NCBI RefSeq assembly: GCF_958450345.1
Contig: NC_088784.1
Location: 46,511,278-46,575,277 of the forward strand
Direction: 5' to 3'
DNA length: 64,000 nt
From: Calliphora vicina
Taxonomy: Eukaryota; Arthropoda; Insecta; Diptera; Calliphoridae
The translations under genes and the position numbers were made by a program. Under the pieces are notes generated by a model. That model worked only from the letters and a program-made list of their open reading frames with translations, had not been told where the DNA came from and searched no databases. Positions 47,236-57,423 of this stretch are shown here, piece by piece. Positions within the stretch are counted from its first letter, which is position 1; every line of letters begins with the position of its first letter.

Positions 47236-48391
47236 TTAACCACGATTCGCCTGCTGCTCATTTCTTGGTGGCGAAACAGATCTGGCTCGTTTTCTCGATG
47301 CTTTGCAGTTTCGCTGAATATGACCAGTTTTTCCGCAGTTATAGCATTTGATTTTAGCTTTACCTTGCTTCTCATTTAAAGCCTCTAAAACTGCCTCTTT
47401 TATTTCACTGACTATATTTCTCTCATTTTCAGCTATAACCTCGATAATCCGTAATTTTGTTGTTTCTTGTGCCAACGCGAATGAAACGGTTTCCGCAAAT
47501 GTTGACTTCCGTGTGACATAAACCGCCTGTTTTACATCAGGGTCACGAAGCCCATTCACAAATGCCTCAATCTTGAAATGGTCCATCAAACGTTCGATTT
47601 CTGCCGCAAAGTCTTGTAGCGCCTCATTAGGTTTTTGTACTCTACTGGTACGCTTTCAAGAACTATTGCTGCGTTTCCTTTCAAGGCCAAAATCAATTCT
47701 ATAGCACTTTCTTCATTACTCCATACATTTCTCTTGGCAACTGTATCAAACTGGAACTTGAAAACATTAAATGGTGTGCTGTCATCAAAACTAGGAGCCT
47801 TTATTCTACTCGATGTTTCTGAAATAATTCGCACCGGTCCGTCTTGGCATTGAAGATTATTAATTTTCATTTCCAGATCGAGAAATTTATTATCAACTTT
47901 TTGGGATTGTTTTTCTAGGCCGTTCTCTAATTCGGACACCTTTTTGTCAAATTTGGATACTTGCATTTCAAGGTTATCTACTCTGTTGTTTATAACCACA
48001 CAAAATTCTTGAAGTTTCTCGTCTGTAGCTTTAGAAGTTTCTTGGATGGTTCTAGAATTTTCGTTCAATTTCGCTTCCAGGTTCTCGTTGTTTACTTTAG
48101 AAGTTTCTATAATGGTTCTAGAATTTTCGTTCAATTTCGCTTGTTGGCTGTTTCCATTTTTTCTATAATAGCCGCGAACATTGTGCTTAAATCCATGCTG
48201 CTTGTTGTTGAACGTGAAGAATATTCCATTTCTTCCTTATACTCGAATTCGTAAGCACCGATGTCAATATCACGCCTCTTGAATTAGTCTATCAGCCTCT
48301 TCTGCAATTATGCTTTATTACCTGCTGTTGGTAGCTCCAACTTACTCAATTCTTTCTTGAGTTGTTCAACTTTTAGTTCCTCAAACTTCAT
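47236..48391 (-). pseudogene. Gypsy copy 2 gag
   Basis: ATG at 48391. The SAP-like LKVEQLKKELSKLELP segment is followed by stops at ~48308 and ~48285. The coiled-coil part contains an extra repeat (two NSRTI-ETSK units, 48134-48020). A capsid-like PSFDDSTPFNVF and the knuckle CYNCGKTGHIQRNC are present. Several frames. Confidence 0.85.
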
Positions 48392-48405
48392 GCTTATTAA
48401 TTTGC

Positions 48406-48424
48406 AATCCCACTTCTGACACCA
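48406..48424 (-). other. Primer binding site of gypsy copy 2
   Basis: TGGTGTCAGAAGTGGGATT on the minus strand, identical to copy 1. Confidence 0.7.
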
Positions 48425-48426
48425 AT

Positions 48427-48961
48427 TGTTACGTTTTAACCTTTTCAAAACGTTTGGTTTATTTCCTTTAAATAAACCGGATACTTTTGTTTGCAAATAA
48501 AAGCCGTTTAGTAGTTTGAAAATTGTAACAACTCTTTATTTATTTAAAATGTAAAACAACAGAATTAAATAGTCAATCAATGTTTTTTATACACGTTTAT
48601 AAATTCTCAGAAATATAGACACTTTATAATGTATACGAATTCACTTGAAAAATACAGCACACTTTAAGTCACTCAGTTGATGTTTATTCAAATAGCGTCT
48701 CTGATAAACTGACTCACGACTGCAACCTCTGCCACTATTTATAACACTGCCATCTGCACTCTAGATTGTTCTTTAACTGAATATTCGAATTCGAATACAG
48801 CGTTGCCAACTTACGATCAAATCAACTGAAAGCTTTTATTTAATAATGCCCACAGATATGTTACAGTTTGCTATTACAGCAGTGTTATTTGAAAGCATTA
48901 TGCTACTTTTAAATCAGCCCTTAAAATCGTTATATTTGAATTCAAGTACAATTTCGTAACA
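48427..48961 (-). repeat. 5' LTR of gypsy copy 2
   Basis: 535 bp, TGTTACG ... CGTAACA. It differs from its partner at 36794 by scattered substitutions and the GCCAACTTACGATCAA segment. Confidence 0.92.
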
Positions 48962-49748
48962 ATATTATTCACCAGAATGGAAGGTTTCTTTAGTTACAAT
49001 AATACCTAAGCCGGGAAAAGATCACAGTAAAGTAGAATCATATAGACGCATTAGCCTATTGTCAAATATATCAAAGCTATTCGAAAAACTGTTAATGCAT
49101 AAGTTAAAGCCGATAGTGAATCATTTTGATTATATTCCAACTCATCAATTTGGATTTCGAGAAAAATATAACACCATAGAACAAACTCACAGGTTGGTAG
49201 AAATCATATCCAAGACATTTGAAGAAAAAAAATATTGTTCTGCACTCTTCATCGACGTTTCGCAAGCCTTCTACAAAGTATGGCATGAATGATTATCGAT
49301 AAAAATAAAACAATATTTACCAGTGAACAGACATAAGCTTCTAGAAAGTTATTTAAGTCATCGAAAGTTCGTTCTTAAAGAGGGAGACTTCATAAGTTCA
49401 CCACAGCCTATTGAAGTAGGCGTACCCCAAGGAAGTATACTGGGTCCCTTCCGATATTTGTTATATACTTGTGATATGCCTACAAAGAGTCGAACCCACA
49501 TATCAACTTTTGCTGATGACACAGCTATACTAGCCATTCATGAAAGCCCCCAAGAAGCATCTGTACATTTACAAGACCATATACACGACATAGAAAGGTG
49601 GTTAAAACAATGGGGAATAAAAGTAAACGAGCAAAAATGCATATATCTCACTTTCACATTGCGTAGAGAATCGTGCCCTCCAATCCTAATAAATAGTCAT
49701 ATAATACCTCAACAAACAGAAGTTAAATATCTAGGTCTGCATCTAGAC
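48962..49748 (+). pseudogene. Jockey-type LINE reverse transcriptase core
   Basis: Continues from 36789: SPEWKVSLVTIIPKPGKD, RISLLSNISKLFEKLL, FIDVSQAFYKVWHE (first catalytic Asp), GVPQGSILGP and FADDTAIL (catalytic pair). A TGA replaces a Gly codon after WHE (about 49290), splitting it into two open stretches. It is cut at LDRR by the Transib-type element. Confidence 0.88.
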
Positions 49749-49753
49749 CGACG

Positions 49754-50909
49754 CACAGTGGGGGATCTGAAAAAAAAAGTGGAAATAAATCTGTAACTTC
49801 TAAACGAATAGCCCGATTTTAATAAAATTTCCCATGGCTATAGAGGAGGTGTCGATAAGTTTAAGCTTTGAATTTGGGCTTAAACAACCAAGGGGGCCGA
49901 GCCACAATGCCCCAAAGTGGGGCACCTCGGGTTTATTATATATATGGAATGTACTAGACGAGATCTACAAAAAACATTGCTTTAGCCATATATTATCTCT
50001 TATAGTTTACGAGTTATTCGCATTTGAAAAGTAAAATTTTATTTTTTTTGCCTACCTTGGTCCGCCATTTTGCTAATAACGGATCCAATTCTTTCCCGAT
50101 TTTCTTAAGAAAGAATTCTTAAAAAATATCTACTGAGTCAAAAGTTATGTGCATTCAAACTTAAAAAAAATAAAAAAGTCGTTTTTTCGCCATTTTTTTC
50201 GAAAAAAGTACCTACATTAATTTTAAATTATACAGAAAATGAGAAAAAATAAATAATGTGTTTATATTTTTCTGAAAGATAACATTTCGGGAAATATTAT
50301 AAAAGCAAAATAATATCAAAATTCGTATTATTGCGTGGTCCAGAGCCTTCCGAAGTAGACCTATTTTTTATGTAAATTTCAACTTTAGACAACATATTCT
50401 AAAATCGCATAGCTGCTTTCAAAAAATTAAGACCAGTTTTGTATGTCCCAATCTCTTCTTCAATATCATGCAAAGGGATTTCATAGCCCCGAGCTTGGTA
50501 CCTTCAATAGATCCAAAAATCAAAAAAATCCCAATTTTGGGATTTTTGGAAAGTTTTTTGGGAATTGTGGGATTGTCATTAACAATTCACAAATATCTTT
50601 TTCACTTTTGGATTTGCATCGAACGTTTCTATATAAGTGTAAAATTTCATTAAAAACGATTCATAAACAAAACTTTTATTGCATTTTAAAATTTTAAATT
50701 TTCCAAAAAAATCAGCTATAATTTTTTGTTCGCATATTTTTGAAAAAAGTCATCAATAATTTTTTTAATTCTTAAAAATTTTGTACATTTTTGAAAAGAG
50801 GACATAATTTCCTACACGCTGATATATAATATGTATATCTTTTCTTTTCGGGCTATTCGTTTAGAAGTTACAAATTTATTTCCACTTTTTTTTCAGATCC
50901 CCCACTGCG
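49754..50909. mobile_element. Transib-type non-autonomous element, 5-bp duplication CGACG
   Basis: Starts CACAGTGGGGGATCTGAAA and ends, in inverse, CGCAGTGGGGGATCTG. The inverted repeats extend ~60 bp through GTAACTTCTAAACGAATAGC. CGACG lies at 49749-49753 and 50910-50914; removing the element and one CGACG restores the LINE reading frame (LDRR followed by LTWKK). The first seven bases equal the consensus RSS heptamer and an A-rich stretch follows after 12 bp, as known for Transib ends. No transposase. Confidence 0.82.
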
Positions 50910-50914
50910 CGACG

Positions 50915-51369
50915 TCTTACATGGAAAAAGCATATAGATACGAAATTGACTCAAAGAAGTTAAAATTACTGCAAATTTACTGGCTAATTGGTAAAAACTC
51001 GAGATTGAGTTTAGATTGCAAACTTTTGTTGTACAGCTCAATAATAAAACCCATAGGTGCTATTGAATACAATTATGGGGCACGGCCTCAGCTTCTAATA
51101 TTGAAAAAAATTCAAAGATTCCAAAATAAAATATTAAGCAGCGCCTTGGTATGTGAGAAATATTAACATTCATAAGGACCTAGGTGTCTTCCTGGTGAAA
51201 ACTGAAATAAAAAAACAAGCGGAGTCATATTTGAAAAAGTTAGAAGTTCACCTAACCCACTTGCACGAACATTAATGAGAAGTAATGGCTACATCCGACA
51301 AAGAAGAGGGAATCCAGCAGACCTGCGCTGATGATAGGATCTATAAATTAAACATAACTTTTCGTCCAA
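50915..51369 (+). pseudogene. Jockey-type LINE, RT thumb/C-terminal part
   Basis: LTWKK, then a one-base frameshift, then KKLKLLQIYWLIG, LLLYSSIIKPI and the Y-G-A-R box typical of the end of jockey ORF2. Degenerate after 51166. Cut at 51370 by the second Transib-type element. Confidence 0.75.
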
Positions 51370-51374
51370 CTGTG

Positions 51375-51974
51375 CACAGTCGTATGAGAATAAAAAAGAG
51401 GGAAATAAATCTGTAACTTCTAAACCCTTACGCCGACTTGAATGAAATTTCATATGCGCAAAGAGAGTGTAGTCGAGTTTAAGTTTTGAATTTGGACCAC
51501 ATGAGCCCACCAGGAGCGGGACCAGGGGTTCTCAAAGTAGGACACCTCGGGTATGTTCAATTTTTTAAATGATCCTATTTCTTCGTTTGTGTTCCGATTT
51601 AAAAAAATTACACATATAGAATATCGTCGTCGAGCACTACAGCACAGTTGTTAAGTTTTTCCTAATTTATTTGACACGTTAAAAACATAAGGTAGACATG
51701 TTATATATCAATGGATAGAAGATTTTGTCTACTTTTCAAAAATGTATATAACTTTTGACAATTAAAAAATTCATGGAATACTTTTTTGAAAAATATGACA
51801 AGGTGTCGTACTTTGGGAACCAATGGTCCCGCTCCTGGTGGGCTCATGTGGTCCAATCAAAACTTAAACTCGACTACACTTCCTCTTTGCGCATGTGAAA
51901 TTTCATTCAAATCGGCGTAAGGGTTTAGAAGTTACAGATTTATTTCCATCTTTTTTTATTCTCATACCACTGTG
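51375..51974. mobile_element. Second Transib-type element, 5-bp duplication CTGTG
   Basis: Ends CACAGTCGTATGAGAATAAA and CACAGTGGTATGAGAATAAA (inverse). The arms match for ~110 bp including AATAAATCTGTAACTTCTAA, shared with 49754-50909. CTGTG lies at 51370-51374 and 51975-51979. 600 bp, no coding capacity. The interior CACCTCGGG block also occurs in the first element. Confidence 0.82.
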
Positions 51975-52087
51975 CTGTGGTGGGACATAAATAAAAATTA
52001 ATATTTACATAGATTTAAGATTTGAACAAATTATTGATAGTTCACATTATTTTGTAAAGATACAATAAATAAAATATGAAAAAAAAA
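51975..52087 (+). other. 3' end and poly(A) of the jockey-type LINE
   Basis: 3' untranslated sequence with AATAAA and a terminal A-run (52079 on), then the AGTTTTTGAAT target duplication. Confidence 0.8.
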
Positions 52088-52433
52088 AGTTTTTGAATCC
52101 AAAGTTCTTGCAATAACATTTTGGATTTTGTAACAATCTGGCATAAAAGTCCGAGAGGATTGAACAATCGAGAAGAAACCGTTAAAATGTTTTTCTTTGT
52201 AGCCTTTAAATTTTGAAAATTGTCTTCCAAATGAAACTTAAATGAATCATTCTTCGGAACCCAATGTATGCTGAGAGCCTTAGCCGAATCGGAATCACTA
52301 TGTAATAATTTTTCATTTTGTATCGAAACCAACATTGCAGCTTTGTCCAATTGGACCAAAATTGGTAGTTTTAGGTTAACAAATTGACTTTTGGTAGTTT
52401 GGTTGGTTTGTTTCGATTTTTGTCGCATTTTGG
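52088..52433 (-). pseudogene. BEL/Pao reverse transcriptase end
   Basis: Minus-strand frame with KALSIHWVPKNDSFKFH and SRLFNPLGLL ... LLQELW, the conserved 'LG..W....D.F' and 'FDPLG.L.P...K...Q..W' blocks between RT and RNase H of BEL/Pao. The frame continues at 36024. Confidence 0.82.
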
Positions 52434-53066
52434 TAGGTTTTTTGAATAAGTATTTTTAAGAACAAAATAATAAAAATCATAACAAAAACATTATATTAAC
52501 CAAAATAAAAAAATTGTTTATAAATATCAGGACAGAATTATCTTAAATTTTTAGTTTAGTCTGGTAAATTTGTACGTATTTAGTAGAGATCAGTTAAAAA
52601 AAATGCCAAAGGGCTCTCAATACTTTTATTTTCTAATATTTTGTTCTGCTGTTTCAAAATTTCAGTTTCAGATGAAACTGAAATTTTGAAACAGCAGAAA
52701 ATTTGGAAAGAAAAATATTTTATGAGTGGCAACGCTGATCGAAACAATAAATGCATCAACTAACAAATATTAACATCGTCTCTGAGAGATCAGTGTTGAC
52801 ACTTTTTTCTTCACAGTGACCAGACCTTTATGGCCCTGAATAAAGGCTCTTTTAGCATAGTCATTGTAAATTCTTTGCGTCCCTCTTCATTTTATTGTAC
52901 TGATGTCCTTGTGTTAATTGTTGTTATACTGTTTAGTGGCGAAGGTATAACACTGGTCACTAAACAGTTAAATTAGCAACAATTAATTACATAGATATTT
53001 GTACTTGCAAAACAAATACAACATAGTAGGTACCTGCTACTATAAGTATAAATGAGGGAATGAGTG
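52434..53066. other. AT-rich spacer with hairpins
   Basis: Contains the perfect hairpin at 52645-52698 and a second smaller one: ACTGTTTAGTG paired with CACTAAACAGT (about 52928-52970). No gene recognised. Confidence 0.5.
52645..52698. repeat. Perfect 26-bp inverted repeat with 2-bp centre
   Basis: Left arm TCTGCTGTTTCAAAATTTCA plus GTTTCA, spacer GA, exact reverse complement on the right. The loop is too tight for a microRNA precursor; a cruciform or palindrome-type lesion is more likely. Confidence 0.9.
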
Positions 53067-53069
53067 TAA

Positions 53070-54022
53070 AGGCCTAGTTAGTTTGTACGTTTCGTTCCGA
53101 ATCAGCTGTTTTGTTTTTAGCATAGGGAAAGTTGTATATATCGTTACTGGCAACGATATGGCAACGCTTTGCAATTGGAAAATCCAATTTTGACAGCGCG
53201 TTTAATAGTGAAGTTAGTTGCAAAACACAACAAATGTAAACAAATACATACAAAAGGAAAAACAAATAAGCAAAAAAATATACATATTTGTTATTAGAAA
53301 ATGGAGGTAAGTGTAAATATTTAAAATAGTATACATATATTATTTTCTTTTATATTTCTTTTATATTTATATATTTTTTATTATCAGAAATATGGTTATT
53401 GTCTAAATAATCAGGGTTGTTATATTTATTTTTTTGATAACCCTGTTTTTAGGTATGGCATTTCAGCGTTAAAGCTAATCGGAAAAAACGTTCCGTCTTA
53501 CGCTTTTGTTTAGGTAGGCCAGTTAGTTTTTCTGTAACGTTGCCGTTCTGTTGCGGATGAATCTGTTGAAAACAGAATTTTGTCCGCAACTTTAAGTGAC
53601 AGCTAAAACAGCTGATATCATATATACACAAAAATGCCAACAATATGAAAGCAGTGGTGCCAACATTTTTGAAAGGGAAATATTTATTATTAACAAAAGA
53701 ATAAAAAATATATTTTCAAAAAAACATTGAAATTTAATAAAATAAATATAAATTTCTTTTAATGTATGTAAAAAAATTAGTTTAAATTAAATCATTAACA
53801 AAAAATATATGTATGTATGTATTTATAAAAATGTTCACAATAATATGTTGAAGGTCTAAATACAAAAAACACTAAAAATAGTAACAAAATCACCATGATG
53901 GTTTTTTGGTTATTATTTTACAAACAGCTGATACGATCTTACGGAAAAACTAACTACAATATAACAGCATTCAGAACGGCACAGAACAGAAACGTTACAG
54001 AACGCAAAGACTAATGGAGCCT
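53070..54022. mobile_element. AGGC-terminal MITE with TAA duplication (PIF/Harbinger-like)
   Basis: Ends AGGCCTAGTTAG and AGGCTCCATTAG (inverse), with TAA at 53067-53069 and 54023-54025. The termini share the AGGCnnnnTTAG pattern with 5017-5792. End-like sequences also occur internally (AGGCCAGTTAG at about 53516), suggesting a composite or nested structure. Confidence 0.55.
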
Positions 54023-54027
54023 TAACT

Positions 54028-54276
54028 GATATTGTGTGCTTTTGCTTGTGCACATCCACTCTATCCACAAAATCAATACCAGTTGCTTACCGAGCTGAAG
54101 AAAACAAACTTTTTTCAATTTTAGCAAATCGCTGTGAAAATAACAAAGTAGTTTATCAATCTAATCTAGTTTCACTCAATTTGAAGAGAGTAACGAAAAA
54201 ATCCTCTCTTGCAGACTATGTGCAGCCAAAAAAATTAGCGTTTTTTGCTTTGCAGAAGTGGTACCAAGTTTAATTA
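54028..54276 (+). CDS. Possible host exon or gene fragment, unidentified
   Basis: Open frame of ~82 codons ending TAA at 54276: DIVCFCLC, then AYRAEENKLFSILANRCE, NNKVVYQSNLVSLNLKR, and QPKKLAFFALQKWYQV. Composition looks protein-like and an AATAAA follows at 54322. The frame starts right at the edge of the MITE 53070-54022. Without the MITE it would extend to an ATG at 53060 (MSVTD). I do not recognise the family. It could be a terminal exon, a small gene or chance. Confidence 0.35.
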
Positions 54277-54532
54277 TGCTTAGTACATATAGTTTTATTT
54301 AAATTATATGGCAACACCTCAATAAAATAATGCACAGTGAATGGCTTGTTGTTCTTCTTTTTAATATATGGGAGAGGATTTTTGAGTCAACAAACTACTT
54401 AACAAACTAAATACAAGAGATATAGAGGAAAACGATTTATTTAAATATTTATTAAATGAAAATAAATAATATAAAATTATATATGTACATTTCTTTATTT
54501 CTATCTAATTTATATTTATTTATAGGTATTTG

Positions 54533-55410
54533 TTGAACAAAGATTTCACAAAAACTTGCTTAACTATACTGAATACAGTAATTTGGCCCTGGGGCCAAAT
54601 TTAGGACTTCTGACTAGGTTTGGCCAATGGCCTGTTATAGTGGACAACAATACCTACATTGTGGCATATTCAGTTTTTTCGTCTATAGTTTTTTGTTGAA
54701 CAAAGTTGTCAAAAAACCATTTTCTTCAAAATGTCACTTAATATACTCTTTTGGCCCTGGGGTAAAATTTAGGACTTCTGTTCGGGTTTGGCCAATGGCT
54801 TGTTATAGTGGACAATAATACCTACATTTTGGCATATTCAGTTTTTTCGTCTACAGATTTTTGTTGAACAAAGTTGTCAAAAAACTATTTCTTCAAAATT
54901 TCACTCAATATACTCTTTTGGCCCTGGGGCCAAATTTAGGACTTCTGACCGGGTTTGGTCAATGGCTTGTTATAGTGGACAGTAATACCTACATTTTGGC
55001 ATATTCAGTTTTTTCGTCTATAGTTTTTTGTTGAACAAAGTTGTCGAAAAACCATTTATTCAAAACTTCACTTAATATACTCCTTTGGCCCTGGGCCAAA
55101 TTTAGGACTTCTGACCGGGTTTGGCCAATGGCTTGTTATAGTGGACAATAATACCTACATTTTGGCATATCCAGTTTTTTCGTCTATAGTTTTTTGTTGA
55201 ACAAAGTTGTCAAAAAACTATTTCTTCAAAATTTCACTCAATATACTATTTTGGCCCTGGGGCCAAATTTAAGACTTCTGACCGGGTTTGGCCAATAGCT
55301 TGTTATAGTGGACAACAATACCAACATTTTGGCATATTCAGTTTTGGCATTTATAGTTTTTTGTTGAACAAAGTTGTCAAAAAACTATTTTTTCAACATA
55401 AAAATGTATT
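54533..55410 (+). repeat. Tandem repeat, ~167-bp unit, five copies
   Basis: TTGGCCCTGGGGCCAAAT recurs at 54583, 54751, 54918, 55085 and 55251, giving periods 168, 167, 167 and 166. Each unit includes TTTGTTGAACAAAGTTGTCA and GGTTTGGCCAATGGC. Non-coding. Confidence 0.93.
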
Positions 55411-56887
55411 TGCTTTCGAAAGGTTTTTCTTATTTGTTACTTATGTTTTAAAATATTAAAAATATTTAGTCCCTGTTGGTTATGTTTTTCGAAGTTCTCG
55501 AAATACTAATAGAAAACAAATGTGTTAGTAGGATTATAGTTGAAGCAAAAAGTCGACTTTTCGACTTTTTTATTTAAATCTAGTTTTTTCGACTTTTCGA
55601 ATATTGTCAACTTTTTACCATATCTTAGTGTAAAAAAAATACATGATTACTACCAGGGCAGACTAAGTGTGCCCTGGTTACTACATTTATTGATACGCCT
55701 TTTCCAATAAAAATTAAATATATCAAGGCAATTAGTGTTCTATAGTTGAAACAAAAGCTCTACTTTTCGACTTTTTTCTATTTTTAATTTTATCGTTATT
55801 CATTACAACCTTTTCCACACAATTTTTGGAAAAAATTTATTTTGTAGTAGCATGCTGATGTAGTGTGTTCAGCTTAATTGCACAATCACTTGATGGCACA
55901 TCATTGATGGTGTTGTGTATGAGCCTTATTACTTACATAAAAACCTCAAAGTTTACATCATTTTTATTTTTGTTCAAATAGTGCTATCAGCTTATTTCAC
56001 AGTTGAAACAAAAACTCTACGTTTCGACTTTTTTCTATTTTTAAAATGTCGACTTTTCGAACTTGCTACTTTAATTTAAATCGACTATTTTCGACTTTTT
56101 ACCATGTCCAGTAAAAAATACATGATGGCTACATTTATTGATGTACCTTTTGTAATGTTTAGCAATGAATGAAAAGATTTTTTAATTTCCTCCCGGGAAA
56201 GAAAAAAGTACGGGAAATTGGGAACCCTAGTATCAACTAAAAATACAACCCAATTAAAATAAAACATTTTGATTATTTTTAACTTGAATAAAGGCTCAAA
56301 TCAAAATAATACTTTTTTGTTGGGGTATTCATAATGTCTGCTATTAGTCATATTGTCATAATATATTATAATAGTTGTTGTTGTGTTTTAAACAAAAAAA
56401 AGAATTATTTTATGACAAAAAAATAAACATAGTTCAAATAGTGTTATTAGTTTAGAACTTTTTTGTTTGAAACACAGCAAAAATTTGTTTAAAATATCAA
56501 AATATATCTGTTTATATTCTTTTCGTATTAATTATTTTTTTAAATTATAAGAAAAACTACTTATTCTTAAACAATCAATATTTCGGTTAGGTAAGGGTAT
56601 ATTTTTCTGTAATTGACAGCTAACGCCTCAAAAATAAAAATGTTTATTATTAATTTATTTTATATTATTTCATTATGGCTAGTAACATGAGATGCTGTAG
56701 TAAATATCCTAATATGTTTTGTTACATTTTGATACAAATTTTAAGATAAAATCAAAATACAATATTAGCGATATTTAAAAAACTGCAAATGAAGAAATTC
56801 TATTGCTGTAGTTGGATTCAAATGTGTATTAAGCAATAAATGACTACATAAAAATTAATTAATATCAAAAATATTTATTTGTTTTAG
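55411..56887. other. AT-rich region with dispersed TCGACTTTT repeats
   Basis: GTTGAAACAAAARCTCTACK followed by TTCGACTTTTTTCTA occurs near 55747 and 56003, with a related block near 55541. No coding frame supported. Confidence 0.5.
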
Positions 56888-56968
56888 TTTTGATGGACGT
56901 GTTGCAGCTCAATTAGCCTTTACTCCCATCTCCTGGAATCAAGGTCTTAGCCATCGCAATTTATCGGG
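56888..56968 (+). CDS. Candidate host exon, 81 bp, symmetric phase
   Basis: Bounded by a pyrimidine-rich acceptor TTTATTTGTTTTAG and a strong donor GG|GTGAGTAC. One frame is open throughout and reads FDGRVAAQLAFTPISWNQG, then LSHRNLS, a non-repetitive protein-like peptide of clearly higher GC than its surroundings. 81 bp with one base left at the start and two at the end keeps phase, so it could be a cassette exon. I do not recognise the gene, and no neighbouring exon was found in the window. Confidence 0.45.
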
Positions 56969-57423
56969 TGAGTACTTTACGGATTCCTTTACCTCTTTGT
57001 ACATTTATACACAATCTCTATTAGATAAATTCTACAAAAAAAATTAGGTTTTTTAAACAAATACATATTTCAAATTAAATTTTAAACAAAAATTTTATGT
57101 TTATTAATTGAACATTTATAAAAGAGATCTGTGTTAAAATTCATTTTTGAGATTATTTACAAAATAACAACAAATATTTTGAATTAACTATAAGTAGTCT
57201 TTAAACTTAAATTTTTTGATAGTGCTGGCAGTATTCATTCGAGTAATGATCGTTCGATTAATCGAATAATATCTTACGAATAATTATTCGAACAATTAAA
57301 AAATTACGATTTTCGTATAACGAACAATTTATTAGAACACAAGGTACTTTTTAAAATTTTATTTAAATTTTTTGGGAAATTGTATTTTATTTAGTTCTTA
57401 TTGTTTATTTCTTTATTTATAAC
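56969..57423. other. AT-rich intron-like spacer
   Basis: Contains palindromic TTCGATTAATCGAAT and TAATTATTCGAA motifs around 57250-57300, perhaps a small MITE. No gene. Confidence 0.4.

Larger units (their letters stand above)
36794..48961 (-). mobile_element. Gypsy copy 2, with LOA-like LINE inside
   Basis: LTRs are at 36794-37318 (525 bp) and 48427-48961 (535 bp), with TG...CA ends. The flanks are AAAT (36790-36793) and ATAT (48962-48965); the interrupted LINE frame indicates the original site was ATAT. Minus-strand order is PBS, gag, protease, [LINE], RT, RNase H, integrase, PPT. The LTRs differ by several substitutions and a ~10-bp indel. Its intact integrase sites show where the insertions in copy 1 landed. 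Confidence 0.92.
36025..52087 (+). mobile_element. Jockey-type LINE, 5'-truncated, in BEL with 11-bp duplication
   Basis: AGTTTTTGAAT is present at 36014-36024 and 52088-52098. The 3' end is an A-run (52079-52088). The LINE begins inside its endonuclease/RT ORF (5'-truncated) and is split by gypsy copy 2 (36794-48961), a Transib MITE (49754-50909) and a second one (51375-51974). Without insertions it would be ~2.2 kb. Confidence 0.9.
28880..52433 (-). mobile_element. BEL/Pao LTR retrotransposon, fragmented by two large insertions
   Basis: Three minus-strand pieces are collinear with a BEL pol: RT end (52433-52088), RNase H (36024-35388) and integrase N-terminal region (29334-28880). The frame carries directly from piece to piece when the insertions and one copy of each target duplication are disregarded (AGTTTTTGAAT for the LINE, ATAC for gypsy copy 3). 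No LTRs were found, so the ends given are those of the recognisable coding sequence. Confidence 0.8.

Noticed and set aside
49059..49796. Host reverse-transcriptase (telomerase-like) gene
   Set aside because: PQGSILGP and FADD boxes, a poly(A) tail and an 11-bp duplication make it a jockey-type LINE.
49834..50034. 66-aa frame
   Set aside because: Lies in the Transib-type element's interior, and the homologous block in the second element has no open frame.
52645..52698. microRNA precursor
   Set aside because: A two-base loop cannot form a normal pre-miRNA terminal loop.
53300..53310. Start codon plus splice donor ATGGAG|GTAAGT as a first exon
   Set aside because: It lies inside the MITE at 53070-54022 and leads to no convincing downstream exon; a chance match.
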